From an uncultured Oscillospiraceae bacterium (GTDB taxonomy: Bacteria > Bacillota > Clostridia > Oscillospirales > Oscillospiraceae), in the NCBI GenBank assembly GCA_947628315.1, contig CANQZJ010000007.1, positions 1 to 53,323 on the forward strand: a stretch of 53,323 bases of DNA. Direction: 5' to 3'. Below, one piece after another: positions 9,035-14,976 of the stretch. The position numbers and the translations under genes were made by a program. The notes under the pieces were generated by a model. It made no database searches. It was not told where the DNA came from and saw nothing but the letters and a program-made list of their open reading frames with translations. How positions within the stretch are numbered: position 1 is the first letter of the stretch; each line of letters starts with the position of its first letter.

Positions 9035-9090
9035 GAATTAAATTTTATAAATAATCGTAGATCGATGCTAAAAAATCTCATTTATTTTAA

Positions 9091-9292
9091 CATTATTTCT
9101 ACATATAGGTTCTAAAACCCTTGATAATCCTGAAAGTTTTGTTTTCTTTAGAGAATCGTCATATATTGAAGTCGAGATATAAATGCAGAAAATACAAGGG
9201 TTTTAGAAGTGGTTAGGAGCGGAAAAATGCAAAAAAATGTATGTAACTTATACATTATTCTTGTACCGCTCCTACACCACTATTTCTACACC
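9091..9292. other. attP: candidate attP region with nested inverted repeats; no gene
   Basis: A 258-base gene-free stretch (9035-9292) between the lysis cassette and the convergent integrase. It holds a perfect 14-bp inverted repeat (TTCTAAAACCCTTG at 9110-9123, complement at 9195-9208), a second one (AGGAGCGG at 9215-9222 with CCGCTCCT at 9265-9272, extended outward to GTGGT/ACCAC) with an inner palindrome (ATGTAT/ATACAT), and a direct repeat TATTTCTACA near 9094 and 9281. Arm-type and core-type sites of tyrosine integrases look like this and attP normally abuts the integrase gene. The AAAACCCTTG core is an inference. Confidence 0.55.
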
Positions 9293-10531
9293 CTATTTTA
9301 TTTTTTCGATTTCAGATTGTAACCATGCAAACTCTCTTTTTGTATAAACTTTTTCAGTAATATCTAATATTTTATGACCTACGATATATTTTATTGCGTA
9401 TTCATCTACTCCGCTTTTTTTAGCAGCTGTTACAAAGTGAACGCGTCCATCATGAGGTCTATGCTCTTGGTTAATATGCAGTTCATCCATAAGTCTTTTA
9501 AATATCATTTTATATCGCATATAGGTTAAGGGTACTAATTTCTGCTTGTTATTTGAATCTGTACTATTTAAAAGATATTTACTACCGCCTGTTTTTGCTT
9601 CTTGATATCTTTTCAAAATCAACGGTCTTATTCTAGAATGAATGGGAACTATTCTATTGGTACCGGAATCGGTTTTAATGCCGCCTTTAAAAGTCCAATT
9701 TTCAAGATCAACATCAGAAAGTTCAAGAAGTCCAAGTTCTTGAGGACGCCAACCAGAATAACACTGAATAAGAATTATATCTACAAAATATTTGTTATCG
9801 ACATTATCCCATAATAATGACATTTCATCGTCAGTAAAAGCAATGTGTCCCTTTTTAACCTTATTTACAGCTTCTCTAGTATCTTTTGATAAACTGAATG
9901 TTCTAGCATAATTTTGGTCCACCATTTCATATTCAAGGGCATAGTCAAGCATTAAATTAAAAATTGATTTAATTTTAGCCTTTGTAAAATTATTTGGATG
10001 TTGTTCTTTACCACAAACAATGGCCGTTCCGTGTTCCATGCAACTTTTAATATGACGAGCTCTAATGTCTAACACTCGCATATTATACACCTCGGAACAA
10101 TATGCCCATGCTAATTTAATTCCTCTAACACTGGAGTTTGATTTAAGTATTTTAAAATGTTCTTCTGACCATTTTTCATATAATTCATTCATTGTCATGG
10201 AATCACTTAGATCATATGGATTTTTATTATATTCTACAAGAGCAGTATAAGCTTCATTATAGGTTGGAAAATATGCTTTGGGTTTTAATGGTTTGCAAAT
10301 TGGTTTTCCTTCCGAAGTTTTTCCAACAGTTACCATGGCTCGAAACGGATTTCTCAAATTTCGATTTTTAATTTCACTTATTTGACCAAATCCATTTGGT
10401 AATCTTCTTCGTTTATTAGATTTGTGGCGTTTTCTTTGCTTTGCAGAGGATTGCATTGGATATCCGCAATGTGGACAACATGTGGCCTTATCACTTACTT
10501 GAAGTTCGCATTCTGGACATTTAATTAACAT
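9293..10531 (-). CDS. int: site-specific integrase, tyrosine recombinase (Tn916/lambda type)
   Basis: A 412-residue protein on the reverse strand. Residues 1-27 are a zinc ribbon (CPECELQVS...CCPHCGYPM), residues about 50-110 an arm-type DNA-binding domain (QISEIKNRNLRNPFRAMVTVGK), about 110-200 the SAM-like core-binding domain, and the rest the catalytic domain: Arg in YSGWRPQELG, HDGR (His360, Arg363), His386 in VGHK and the nucleophile Tyr396 in VYTKR. It integrates and, with an excisionase, excises the prophage. Only clear reverse-strand gene in the window. Start: ATG at 10531 with AAAGGAG upstream. A near-consensus host promoter lies at 10562-10591. Confidence 0.95.
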   Translation of the reverse strand: MLIKCPECELQVSDKATCCPHCGYPMQSSAKQRKRHKSNKRRRLPNGFGQISEIKNRNLRNPFRAMVTVGKTSEGKPICKPLKPKAYFPTYNEAYTALVEYNKNPYDLSDSMTMNELYEKWSEEHFKILKSNSSVRGIKLAWAYCSEVYNMRVLDIRARHIKSCMEHGTAIVCGKEQHPNNFTKAKIKSIFNLMLDYALEYEMVDQNYARTFSLSKDTREAVNKVKKGHIAFTDDEMSLLWDNVDNKYFVDIILIQCYSGWRPQELGLLELSDVDLENWTFKGGIKTDSGTNRIVPIHSRIRPLILKRYQEAKTGGSKYLLNSTDSNNKQKLVPLTYMRYKMIFKRLMDELHINQEHRPHDGRVHFVTAAKKSGVDEYAIKYIVGHKILDITEKVYTKREFAWLQSEIEKIK

Positions 10532-10561
10532 TTATTTTCTCCTTTCATTTTTATTATTTTA

Positions 10562-10591
10562 ATTATATAATAGCAGTATAGAAATTGTCAA
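10562..10591 (-). promoter_or_regulatory. sigma-70-type promoter of the integrase gene
   Basis: On the reverse strand TTGACA (10586-10591), an 18-base spacer and TATAAT (10562-10567): both hexamers are perfect consensus. It lies about 30 bases before the integrase ATG, so the integrase is probably transcribed by host RNA polymerase in the prophage or at infection. Confidence 0.85.
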
Positions 10592-10628
10592 TTCCTACAT
10601 TTCTAATTATTTTCTAGAAGAGATGGTT

Positions 10629-10976
10629 ATGATTATTAAAAATATGTCGATATGTCCTATCTGCGGTGGTCCTTTAAAACATTATGACAGTATTCAAAGA
10701 ATTGTACGATCAAAAGGTCGTTCTACAAAATGGGTTAAATTGCGACGAATGAAATGTGAGAAGTGTAAGCATCTTCATAGAGAACTTCCAGAATTTATAT
10801 TTCCATATAAGCAATATGAAGTGGAGATTATACTTGGCGTTTTAGAAGGAATTATAACATCGGATACATACGGCTATGAAGATTATCCTTGCGAAGCGAC
10901 AATGATTCGTTGGCTGGCGCAAAAAATACAACTCCTTTTATGGAACCAAAATTTCAAAGGAGGTTATTTAAAATGA
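10629..10976 (+). CDS. zinc-ribbon protein, DUF6431-like
   Basis: A 115-residue protein divergent from the integrase. It begins with a C2C2 zinc ribbon (CPICGGPL...MKCEKCKHLH) and continues with the HRELPEFIFPYKQYEVEII segment and a helical end with AxMIRWL, the pattern of DUF6431 proteins common in Clostridia and related to transposase-type zinc ribbons. Start chosen at ATG 10629 because AGAAGAGA (10615-10622) is well spaced for it; ATG 10623 is also possible. The next small gene overlaps its stop. Function unknown; DNA binding is plausible from the ribbon. Confidence 0.6.
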   Translation: MIIKNMSICPICGGPLKHYDSIQRIVRSKGRSTKWVKLRRMKCEKCKHLHRELPEFIFPYKQYEVEIILGVLEGIITSDTYGYEDYPCEATMIRWLAQKIQLLLWNQNFKGGYLK

Positions 10977-11146
10977 AAAGATTTGTTGGGGAATTGATAT
11001 TTACATCTTTACTTCTTAGTAGTATTCAGCTTTATGGAAAGCATCAATACAAGAAAGGATGGAGAGATGGAAGTACATTTTCAAACAGCTTATCTGAGTT
11101 AAAACAAAAGCTTGAAAATTGGTTTGTTGAGGAAAAGGAGTTCTAA
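10973..11146 (+). CDS. small membrane protein (57 aa)
   Basis: Start ATG 10973 overlaps the end of the upstream zinc-ribbon gene and has AAAGGAGG 13 bases earlier. N-terminal hydrophobic segment (FVGELIFTSLLLSSIQLYG) followed by a basic stretch and an acidic tail (LENWFVEEKEF). One transmembrane helix with a cytoplasmic tail is likely. A terminator follows directly. Not recognised as a known family; it is the first of many small membrane proteins in this region. Confidence 0.6.
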   Translation: MKRFVGELIFTSLLLSSIQLYGKHQYKKGWRDGSTFSNSLSELKQKLENWFVEEKEF

Positions 11147-11170
11147 AGGACTCCTTTTCTATTTTTTTCA
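11129..11170 (+). terminator. rho-independent terminator
   Basis: Hairpin AAAGGAGT / ACTCCTTT around the stop codon of the preceding gene, followed by TTCTATTTTTTT. Ends the short leftmost operon. Confidence 0.75.
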
Positions 11171-11190
11171 TTTTTTCCACTTAGATTGTT

Positions 11191-11219
11191 TTTACTAAAA
11201 GCAGTTTTTAATTTAAAAT
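11191..11219 (+). promoter_or_regulatory. possible sigma-70-type promoter
   Basis: TTTACT (11191-11196), a 17-base spacer and TAAAAT (11214-11219), just after a terminator and 25 bases before the gene at 11245. Both boxes depart from consensus, so support is moderate. Confidence 0.45.
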
Positions 11220-11244
11220 AGCCGTAAAAAGGAGGAAAAAGAAA

Positions 11245-11493
11245 ATGGATAAGAAATTTGCAGATGGATCTGTTCCGGTTTCAGTTGCGGCCAGAGTTTA
11301 TGGTAAAGACGCATCTTGGATAAGAGCCGGAATTATATCCGGTTGGTTACCAATTGGTAAAGCTACTAGGAATGGAAAACTCATTACAAAAATTGAGGAC
11401 ATAAACTCAAAATACGGACGAATTAATTTTTATATTTCGCCAAAGCGTCTATATGAAGAAACTGGATATATTTGGAAAGGGGAAAAACGATAA
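11245..11493 (+). CDS. small DNA-binding-like protein (possible excisionase)
   Basis: An 82-residue basic protein preceded by AAAGGAGG. The N-terminal half (VPVSVAARVYGKDASWIRAG, then IISGWLPIGKATRNG) has the layout of a MerR/excisionase-type winged helix: an SVxEAAR-like turn, a helix that reads like a recognition helix, and a basic wing. In phages with a tyrosine integrase such a protein can be the directionality factor, and no other candidate lies near int. No specific family assigned. Confidence 0.5.
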   Translation: MDKKFADGSVPVSVAARVYGKDASWIRAGIISGWLPIGKATRNGKLITKIEDINSKYGRINFYISPKRLYEETGYIWKGEKR

Positions 11494-11912
11494 TGGGAAC
11501 GACTATTCGTCCGGAGTTATCCGATAAAAATAAATACTGGATTGAAAAGCATAGATATTATGAATTAAAACATTTCTGCCTTCAATATCCAATTTGGAAA
11601 CGGGCATATATATCTTTGAGTAGTTTAGCAAAAAAACCTGTTGAATTAGCTGTTTTTTCTAAAAATAAAAATGTTAGTAGCCCGGTTGAAAAATGTGCCG
11701 AAGCAAGATCATATTATTTGGATCGAATAAAATTAATTGAGCAAACGACTATAGAAACAGATCCCGAACTTGCTCAGTATATATTAAAAGCTGTTACAGA
11801 GGGAATGTCTTTTGAATATCTTAAAGTTAGATTAGAAATTCCGTGTAGTAAAGATACCTATTATAATCGATATAGAAAATTTTTTTGGCTTCTAAATAAA
11901 GCCAGGGATTAA
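11493..11912 (+). CDS. conserved phage protein of unknown function (139 aa)
   Basis: Start ATG 11493 (AAAGGGG upstream) overlaps the previous stop. The sequence (RPELSDKNKYWIEKHRYYEL, KHFCLQYPIWKRAYISL, then IPCSKDTYYNRYRKFFWLL) is helical and basic, and its C-terminal third has the look of a helix-turn-helix (EYLKVRLEIPCSKDTYYNRY), as in ArpU/sigma-like phage regulators. I recognise it as a recurrent clostridial phage protein but know no assigned function. A late-gene or early regulator role is inference only. Confidence 0.6.
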   Translation: MGTTIRPELSDKNKYWIEKHRYYELKHFCLQYPIWKRAYISLSSLAKKPVELAVFSKNKNVSSPVEKCAEARSYYLDRIKLIEQTTIETDPELAQYILKAVTEGMSFEYLKVRLEIPCSKDTYYNRYRKFFWLLNKARD

Positions 11913-11919
11913 AAACAAT

Positions 11920-11944
11920 CGCAAACTTTACAACTTCTTTTATG
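11920..11944 (+). promoter_or_regulatory. 25-base early-region element, copy 1
   Basis: CGCAAACTTTACAA, six bases, TTATG, then GGAATA. Matches the consensus CGCAnnATTTRCAA - N6 - TTATG with the same spacing as the other copies. Lies between genes, 34 bases before the ATG at 11978. Proposed phage-specific promoter. Confidence 0.6.
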
Positions 11945-11977
11945 GGAATATTTTCACCCAAGAAAGGAGTAAAAATC

Positions 11978-12229
11978 ATGACATTTGTACAGGTGGATGA
12001 AATACCAAAAAGAAAAGCAAGTAGGCATAATTTGCAAGATTTTATTAAAGAATTTGAAAATTCCGACGCTAAGTTTGTGCGAATTGATCTTAGCGAATGC
12101 GATTACAAATCTTATATGGTCTGTGCAAGCTGTATGCGAATTGCAGTTAAAAGGTCAAAACGTCCAATAAAAGTATTTGTTCGTGATGGAAATGTGTATC
12201 TTGGTAAAATTATAATTCCAAAAGATTGA
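11978..12229 (+). CDS. conserved small phage protein (83 aa)
   Basis: ATG 11978 is preceded by GAAAGGAG. The protein (VDEIPKRKASRHNLQDFIKE, then NSDAKFVRIDLSECDYKS, then RIAVKRSKRPIKVFVRDGNVYL) alternates a helical and a basic beta-rich part and resembles small phage proteins that begin with a MxFVxVDExP segment. Its stop sits inside a terminator hairpin. Function unknown; the basic C-terminus could bind nucleic acid. Confidence 0.65.
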   Translation: MTFVQVDEIPKRKASRHNLQDFIKEFENSDAKFVRIDLSECDYKSYMVCASCMRIAVKRSKRPIKVFVRDGNVYLGKIIIPKD

Positions 12230-12256
12230 GTCCTAACAAGGACTCTTTCTTTTTTT
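12228..12256 (+). terminator. rho-independent terminator (type GAGTCCT/AGGACTC)
   Basis: Hairpin GAGTCCT - AACA - AGGACTC followed by TTTCTTTTTTT. One of four almost identical terminators in the early region (also 12411, 14592 and 16003). The 25-base element begins at the very next bases. Confidence 0.9.
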
Positions 12257-12281
12257 CGCATGATTTGCAATGTGCTTTATG
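12257..12281 (+). promoter_or_regulatory. 25-base early-region element, copy 2
   Basis: CGCATGATTTGCAA, six bases, TTATG, then AAAGGAGG, which is the ribosome site of the ORF at 12300. Directly abuts a terminator, the arrangement expected of a new promoter. Confidence 0.68.
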
Positions 12282-12299
12282 AAAGGAGGTTATTATACC

Positions 12300-12404
12300 A
12301 TGAAAAATAAAAAATCAATAGCTATCATTATTGGAATTGGGGTATTATTTTTATTTGACTTGGTAAATGGTACAGACTGGAAGAATAGACGTTTAATGGA
12401 TTAA
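12300..12404 (+). CDS. very small membrane protein (34 aa)
   Basis: ATG 12300 follows GAAAGGAGG by a good distance. The 34 residues (MKNKKSIAIIIGIGVLFLFD, then LVNGTDWKNRRLMD) form a basic start, one transmembrane helix and a polar tail. It stands alone between two terminators, with its own 25-base element. The protein at 15838 has the same plan (basic start, TM, LVN/WVN motif). Function unknown. Confidence 0.6.
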   Translation: MKNKKSIAIIIGIGVLFLFDLVNGTDWKNRRLMD

Positions 12405-12410
12405 AAGATT

Positions 12411-12436
12411 GAGTCCTAACAAGGACTCTTTCTTTT
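12411..12436 (+). terminator. rho-independent terminator (type GAGTCCT/AGGACTC)
   Basis: Same hairpin and T-tract as at 12228, including the preceding AAAAGATT; the two copies are nearly identical over 25 bases, which suggests duplication of a terminator-promoter cassette. Confidence 0.9.
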
Positions 12437-12458
12437 ATATTTTCCGTAATCGAGTGAC
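12437..12458 (+). promoter_or_regulatory. repeated operator-like element, site A
   Basis: ATATTTTCCGTAA followed by TCGA and GTGAC. The same element with equal spacing recurs at 12716. The two sites flank the small Cro/XRE-type gene at 12482, so they may be its operators or a second class of promoter. Confidence 0.5.
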
Positions 12459-12481
12459 TGGATATATGAAAGGATAGAAAA

Positions 12482-12697
12482 ATGAGAAACGCTCAATTAA
12501 TTGGTAGTAAAATCGAAAGGCTATGTAAAGAGAAAGGAGTATCTGTTTCTATTTTGAGTGCGGCTTTAAAATGTTCCGAATACCAAATTAATTCTTTATT
12601 TGAAGGGGTCTGTGTTGCTTCTTTTGATCAACTTACGATAATAGCTGATATTCTTGAGGTGGGAATTGAAGATATTATTAATAGTAATATAGAATAG
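12482..12697 (+). CDS. small helix-turn-helix protein, XRE/Cro type
   Basis: A 71-residue protein. Residues 5-65 form a compact HTH_XRE domain: IGSKIERLCKEKGVSVSILS (helices 1-2), AALKCSEYQINSLFEGV (turn and recognition helix), then FDQLTIIADILEVGIEDII (helices 4-5). It has no C-terminal oligomerisation or LexA-like domain, so it is Cro-like rather than CI-like. It is flanked by two copies of an operator-like element. Upstream ribosome site GAAAGGA. It is the only obvious DNA-binding repressor of this class in the window. Confidence 0.75.
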   Translation: MRNAQLIGSKIERLCKEKGVSVSILSAALKCSEYQINSLFEGVCVASFDQLTIIADILEVGIEDIINSNIE

Positions 12698-12715
12698 CGA
12701 TTTATTATATAAAAG

Positions 12716-12737
12716 ATATTTTCCGTAAGCAGGTGAC
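12716..12737 (+). promoter_or_regulatory. repeated operator-like element, site B
   Basis: ATATTTTCCGTAA followed by GCAG and GTGAC, same spacing as site A at 12437. It lies in the 117-base gap after the XRE gene, followed by the palindrome GATATATTAATATC (12748-12761). Confidence 0.5.
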
Positions 12738-12814
12738 GAAAAGATGTGATATATTAATATCTGAAAAAATCCCGGGTTGGAATTTTTGAAAAATGTTTTT
12801 GAAAGGAAATTATA

Positions 12815-13033
12815 ATGGTAATAATTATATTTATAGTCGGAATACTTATTGGAATGCTTATCGCGGTGATAGAATTTCGTAAACTTATAGCCGGAACATT
12901 AAGGGTTGATCAGTCTGATCCGGACGATCAACCTTATTTATTTTTAGAAATAAGTCAAGAACCTAATAGAGCTTTCAAGAAAAAACATATTATCTTAAAA
13001 GTCAATATTCAAAATTATATTTCGCATAAATAA
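12815..13033 (+). CDS. small membrane protein (72 aa)
   Basis: ATG 12815 with GAAAGGAA upstream. The N-terminus (VIIIFIVGILIGMLIAVIEF) is a transmembrane helix with small residues, followed by a cytoplasmic region (FRKLIAGTLRVDQSDPDDQP) and a basic beta-rich tail. The ATRL-type segment GTLRVDQSDPDDQPYLFLE is familiar from small phage membrane proteins of Clostridia. The end of the gene overlaps one copy of the 25-base element. Confidence 0.62.
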   Translation: MVIIIFIVGILIGMLIAVIEFRKLIAGTLRVDQSDPDDQPYLFLEISQEPNRAFKKKHIILKVNIQNYISHK

Positions 13034-13047
13034 CAGATGCTTTTATG
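13023..13047 (+). promoter_or_regulatory. 25-base early-region element, copy 3
   Basis: CGCATAAATAACAG, six bases, TTATG, then GGAAAA. A more divergent copy, overlapping the stop of the preceding gene, but with exactly the same internal spacing; 41 bases before the next ATG. Confidence 0.5.
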
Positions 13048-13087
13048 GGAAAACCCATTTAAATTTTTTGAAAGGAGAACAGTAAAA

Positions 13088-13471
13088 ATGGAAAACAATC
13101 TTAGGACGATGCTTGAGGAGGAATTGGAAACACAGATTGCGAACCTATCCACACTTGAAAGTGGAACAAAGGAAAAGGCTTCTGCGGTAGAGGATGTTAC
13201 CAAACTTTATAAGTTGAAACTTGAGGAACAGAAACATATTTTTGAGGCAGAAAAACAGGATTTTGAAAGTGAATCCGAATGTAATCGAGCCAAAAAAGAG
13301 ACAATTTTCCGAAATGTTCAACTTGGAACCGAGGTTTTAATCTTTATTGTAGAACTTGGCTTTGCTTGGCATTGGGCAAGAAAAGGATTTGAGTTCGAAA
13401 AAGATGGAACATTTACTTCGGGAACATTGAAAAGTTTGTTTAGCAGATTTAAGTTCAGAAATAGAAGTTAA
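13088..13471 (+). CDS. coiled-coil protein with one membrane segment (127 aa)
   Basis: ATG 13088 after GAAAGGAG. Residues 1-75 form a long acidic coiled coil (LRTMLEEELETQIANLSTLE, KEKASAVEDVTKLYKLKLEE). Residues about 78-95 (VQLGTEVLIFIVELGFAWHW) form a membrane-dipping segment, followed by a Phe-rich basic tail (GTLKSLFSRFKFRNR). Conserved small phage protein of Clostridia; no known function. Perhaps a membrane-anchored scaffold. Confidence 0.65.
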   Translation: MENNLRTMLEEELETQIANLSTLESGTKEKASAVEDVTKLYKLKLEEQKHIFEAEKQDFESESECNRAKKETIFRNVQLGTEVLIFIVELGFAWHWARKGFEFEKDGTFTSGTLKSLFSRFKFRNRS

Positions 13472-13491
13472 AATGGGTCTAGCAATGGAGA

Positions 13492-13523
13492 GATCATGTG
13501 AAAAACATGGTCTTTTCATTTTT
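13492..13523 (+). terminator. rho-independent terminator
   Basis: Hairpin GATCATGT - GAAA - ACATGGTC (8 pairs, one G-T) and TTTTCATTTTT. The 25-base element starts four bases later. Confidence 0.8.
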
Positions 13524-13526
13524 GCT

Positions 13527-13551
13527 CGTAAAATTTGCAATCTCTATTAAG
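13527..13551 (+). promoter_or_regulatory. 25-base early-region element, copy 4
   Basis: CGTAAAATTTGCAA, six bases, TTAAG, then GAAAGGAG. Directly follows a terminator. No ORF starts at the ribosome-site-like GGAAAGGAGA here; the next gene begins at 13639. Confidence 0.58.
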
Positions 13552-13580
13552 GAAAGGAGATTTAAGAGCTCTTTTATCCC

Positions 13581-13609
13581 TTTACTAAATTATCGAAGTT
13601 TGATATACT
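13581..13609 (+). promoter_or_regulatory. sigma-70-type promoter
   Basis: TTTACT (13581-13586), 17-base spacer, TATACT (13604-13609), about 30 bases before the gene at 13639. A CGAAGTT / AACTTCG inverted repeat surrounds the -10 box (13594-13600 and 13616-13622) and could be an operator. Confidence 0.65.
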
Positions 13610-13638
13610 AAAAACAACTTCGAAAAGGAGATAATTAT

Positions 13639-13950
13639 ATGAGCAAAAATATTATTAAGCCGGAAGGGATGGATCTAATCAGACATCTTAATTCCGGCCA
13701 CGCGATTTGCAACAAATGTGGTGCTCTGATGGAGCGAAAGGAAGATCCAACTGGAGGATGCGATATCTATGTCTGCCCATCATGTAAATGGGAAATAGAT
13801 GAGATGGATTATGTGTATCAGGACGATGAAGAAGAATGGACGCCTGAAGCGCTTAATGCGTTCGAAGGAGATGTTCCTCCAGCCGGATGCAGAGCATGTG
13901 GAGGACCATATCCGCAATGCAAATCGTCGTGCAAACTGTTTGACGATTAA
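13639..13950 (+). CDS. zinc-ribbon protein (103 aa)
   Basis: ATG 13639 after AAAAGGAG. Residues about 23-53 hold a zinc ribbon (ICNKCGALM, then YVCPSCKWEID); a second Cys cluster (GCRACGGPYPQCKSSCKLF) closes the protein. Acidic linker between them. Cys-rich proteins of this type are common in clostridial phages and integrative elements; no function is known. Its sigma-70-type promoter and its own terminator make it an independent unit. Higher G+C than neighbouring genes. Confidence 0.65.
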   Translation: MSKNIIKPEGMDLIRHLNSGHAICNKCGALMERKEDPTGGCDIYVCPSCKWEIDEMDYVYQDDEEEWTPEALNAFEGDVPPAGCRACGGPYPQCKSSCKLFDD

Positions 13951-13964
13951 AAAGTCAACGAGAG

Positions 13965-13997
13965 GAAAAGTCCTTACAAGGGCTTTTCTTTTTTTGT
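13965..13997 (+). terminator. rho-independent terminator
   Basis: Hairpin GAAAAGTCC - TTACAA - GGGCTTTTC followed by TTTTTTTG. Confidence 0.85.
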
Positions 13998-14012
13998 TTT
14001 AGGAGATATATT

Positions 14013-14372
14013 ATGCGATACCATTTTGAAAAACCTCAAATCTATTTATCTATGTACGGACGGCTTTATATTTGTGAGCATCCGGTATATGATAGCTGCA
14101 CATTATTTGAAATTGGAGATAGGGGTTTGGCTGTTATTCAGCAAAGATTTGATGAGGAAACAAAAAGTACATGGTGGAGCGAGATTGATCCATGGATCAC
14201 AGATGCTTTATATTTACATCCAGAATTTAAACAATACTTTGATTTGAGGTCCGGAAGGTGTACGGACGGATTATATCCAACTGTTACGGTACGGCAAATC
14301 ATGTGGGCGTTAAAAATGAAGCCGATACAAAAGCAGCGATGGGAGACGGTTTTTGACAGGAAAGATATTTAA
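14013..14372 (+). CDS. conserved phage protein of unknown function (119 aa)
   Basis: ATG 14013 after TTAGGAGA. The strongly conserved-looking stretches (SMYGRLYICEHPVYDSCTLF, GLAVIQQRFDEETKSTWWSE, IDPWITDALYLHPEF and TDGLYPTVTVRQIMWALKM) identify a family seen repeatedly in clostridial phages and integrative elements, unnamed as far as I know. Many aromatic residues and a Cys pair; no recognised catalytic motif. The stop directly abuts the next 25-base element. Confidence 0.7.
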   Translation: MRYHFEKPQIYLSMYGRLYICEHPVYDSCTLFEIGDRGLAVIQQRFDEETKSTWWSEIDPWITDALYLHPEFKQYFDLRSGRCTDGLYPTVTVRQIMWALKMKPIQKQRWETVFDRKDI

Positions 14373-14397
14373 CGCACAATTTACAAGGCGCTTTATG
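14373..14397 (+). promoter_or_regulatory. 25-base early-region element, copy 5
   Basis: CGCACAATTTACAA, six bases, TTATG, then AAAGGAG, which is the ribosome site of the ORF at 14417. Confidence 0.65.
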
Positions 14398-14416
14398 AAA
14401 GGAGAATATAACAATT

Positions 14417-14599
14417 ATGGAAGTAATCGGTAAAATCATAGAAAAAATGGATATTTTAAATATATGCTTTAAAAAGAAGCAGAAAACGAAAAAATCCATT
14501 TTAAAAGAGGTTATTGACAATCCTGAAAAGTTTAAACTCGAAGCAATCATTGAAGGTGAAGAAATTAAAATTACGGTTAAAAGAAGAGAGGAGTCCTAA
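14417..14599 (+). CDS. small basic protein (60 aa)
   Basis: ATG 14417 preceded by GAAAGGAG. MEVIGKIIEKMDILNICFKK then a very basic linker and a beta-type end (FKLEAIIEGEEIKITVKRRE). The C-terminal EAxIEGEEIKITVKR motif is frequent in short clostridial phage proteins. Function unknown. The gene has its own element upstream and terminator downstream. Confidence 0.55.
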   Translation: MEVIGKIIEKMDILNICFKKKQKTKKSILKEVIDNPEKFKLEAIIEGEEIKITVKRREES

Positions 14600-14619
14600 C
14601 AAGGACTCTTTCTTTTTTC
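14592..14619 (+). terminator. rho-independent terminator (type GAGTCCT/AGGACTC)
   Basis: GAGTCCT - AACA - AGGACTC and TTTCTTTTTT, overlapping the end of the gene at 14417 and immediately followed by a 25-base element, as at 12228. Confidence 0.9.
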
Positions 14620-14644
14620 GCACAAATTACAAGTTATATTATGG
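14620..14644 (+). promoter_or_regulatory. 25-base early-region element, copy 6
   Basis: CGCACAAATTACAA, six bases, TTATG, then GAGAGA. Starts on the base after a terminator T-tract, the arrangement also seen at 12257. Confidence 0.68.
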
Positions 14645-14645
14645 A

Positions 14646-14718
14646 GAGATAGTAGCTAGTGATCCGGCCAAAATCGGAAGGAGGCTTATATATGGGTTCG
14701 ATCCCCATAACTATCTCT
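14646..14718 (+). ncRNA. tRNA-like remnant or structured leader
   Basis: Ends pair as AGAGATAG (14645-14652) with CTATCTCT (14711-14718), and a T-arm with perfect consensus (ATGGG - TTCGATC - CCCAT, 14692-14708) sits before the 3' strand. The middle does not fold into normal D and anticodon arms and two bases separate the T-arm from the acceptor strand, so it is not a normal tRNA gene. It may be a decayed tRNA or a leader of the gene at 14752; a T-rich run follows. Confidence 0.35.
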
Positions 14719-14751
14719 TTTTATTTTTATCATCGAAAGGAGAAAAACAAA

Positions 14752-14976
14752 ATGAAAAGATGGATCAAAGAGTCTCTACTGTTTACGGGAGGAACTGTTG
14801 CTGGTTTTCTTATTTCAGGAGGAATTATTATGAATGAACTTCTAAAAGAAAAATTTCCGAATCAATCTGTTTTCAAAAATTTGAAAAATAAAATTAGAAG
14901 GGTTTTATATGATATATATGGAATCTCATATATAACCTGGTGTTTAAATTATTATAGAAATAGGGGGAAAGAATGA
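14752..14976 (+). CDS. small membrane protein (74 aa)
   Basis: ATG 14752 preceded by GAAAGGAG. The N-terminus (RWIKESLLFTGGTVAGFLIS, then GGIIMNELLKEKF) is one transmembrane helix followed by a basic, Tyr-rich cytoplasmic part. Stop overlaps the start of the first DUF6353-like gene (ATGA), suggesting coupled translation. Function unknown. Confidence 0.6.
   Translation: MKRWIKESLLFTGGTVAGFLISGGIIMNELLKEKFPNQSVFKNLKNKIRRVLYDIYGISYITWCLNYYRNRGKE

Noticed and set aside
13799..14002. Second frame over the zinc-ribbon gene
   Set aside because: Overlaps the Cys-rich gene and the terminator; no ribosome site.
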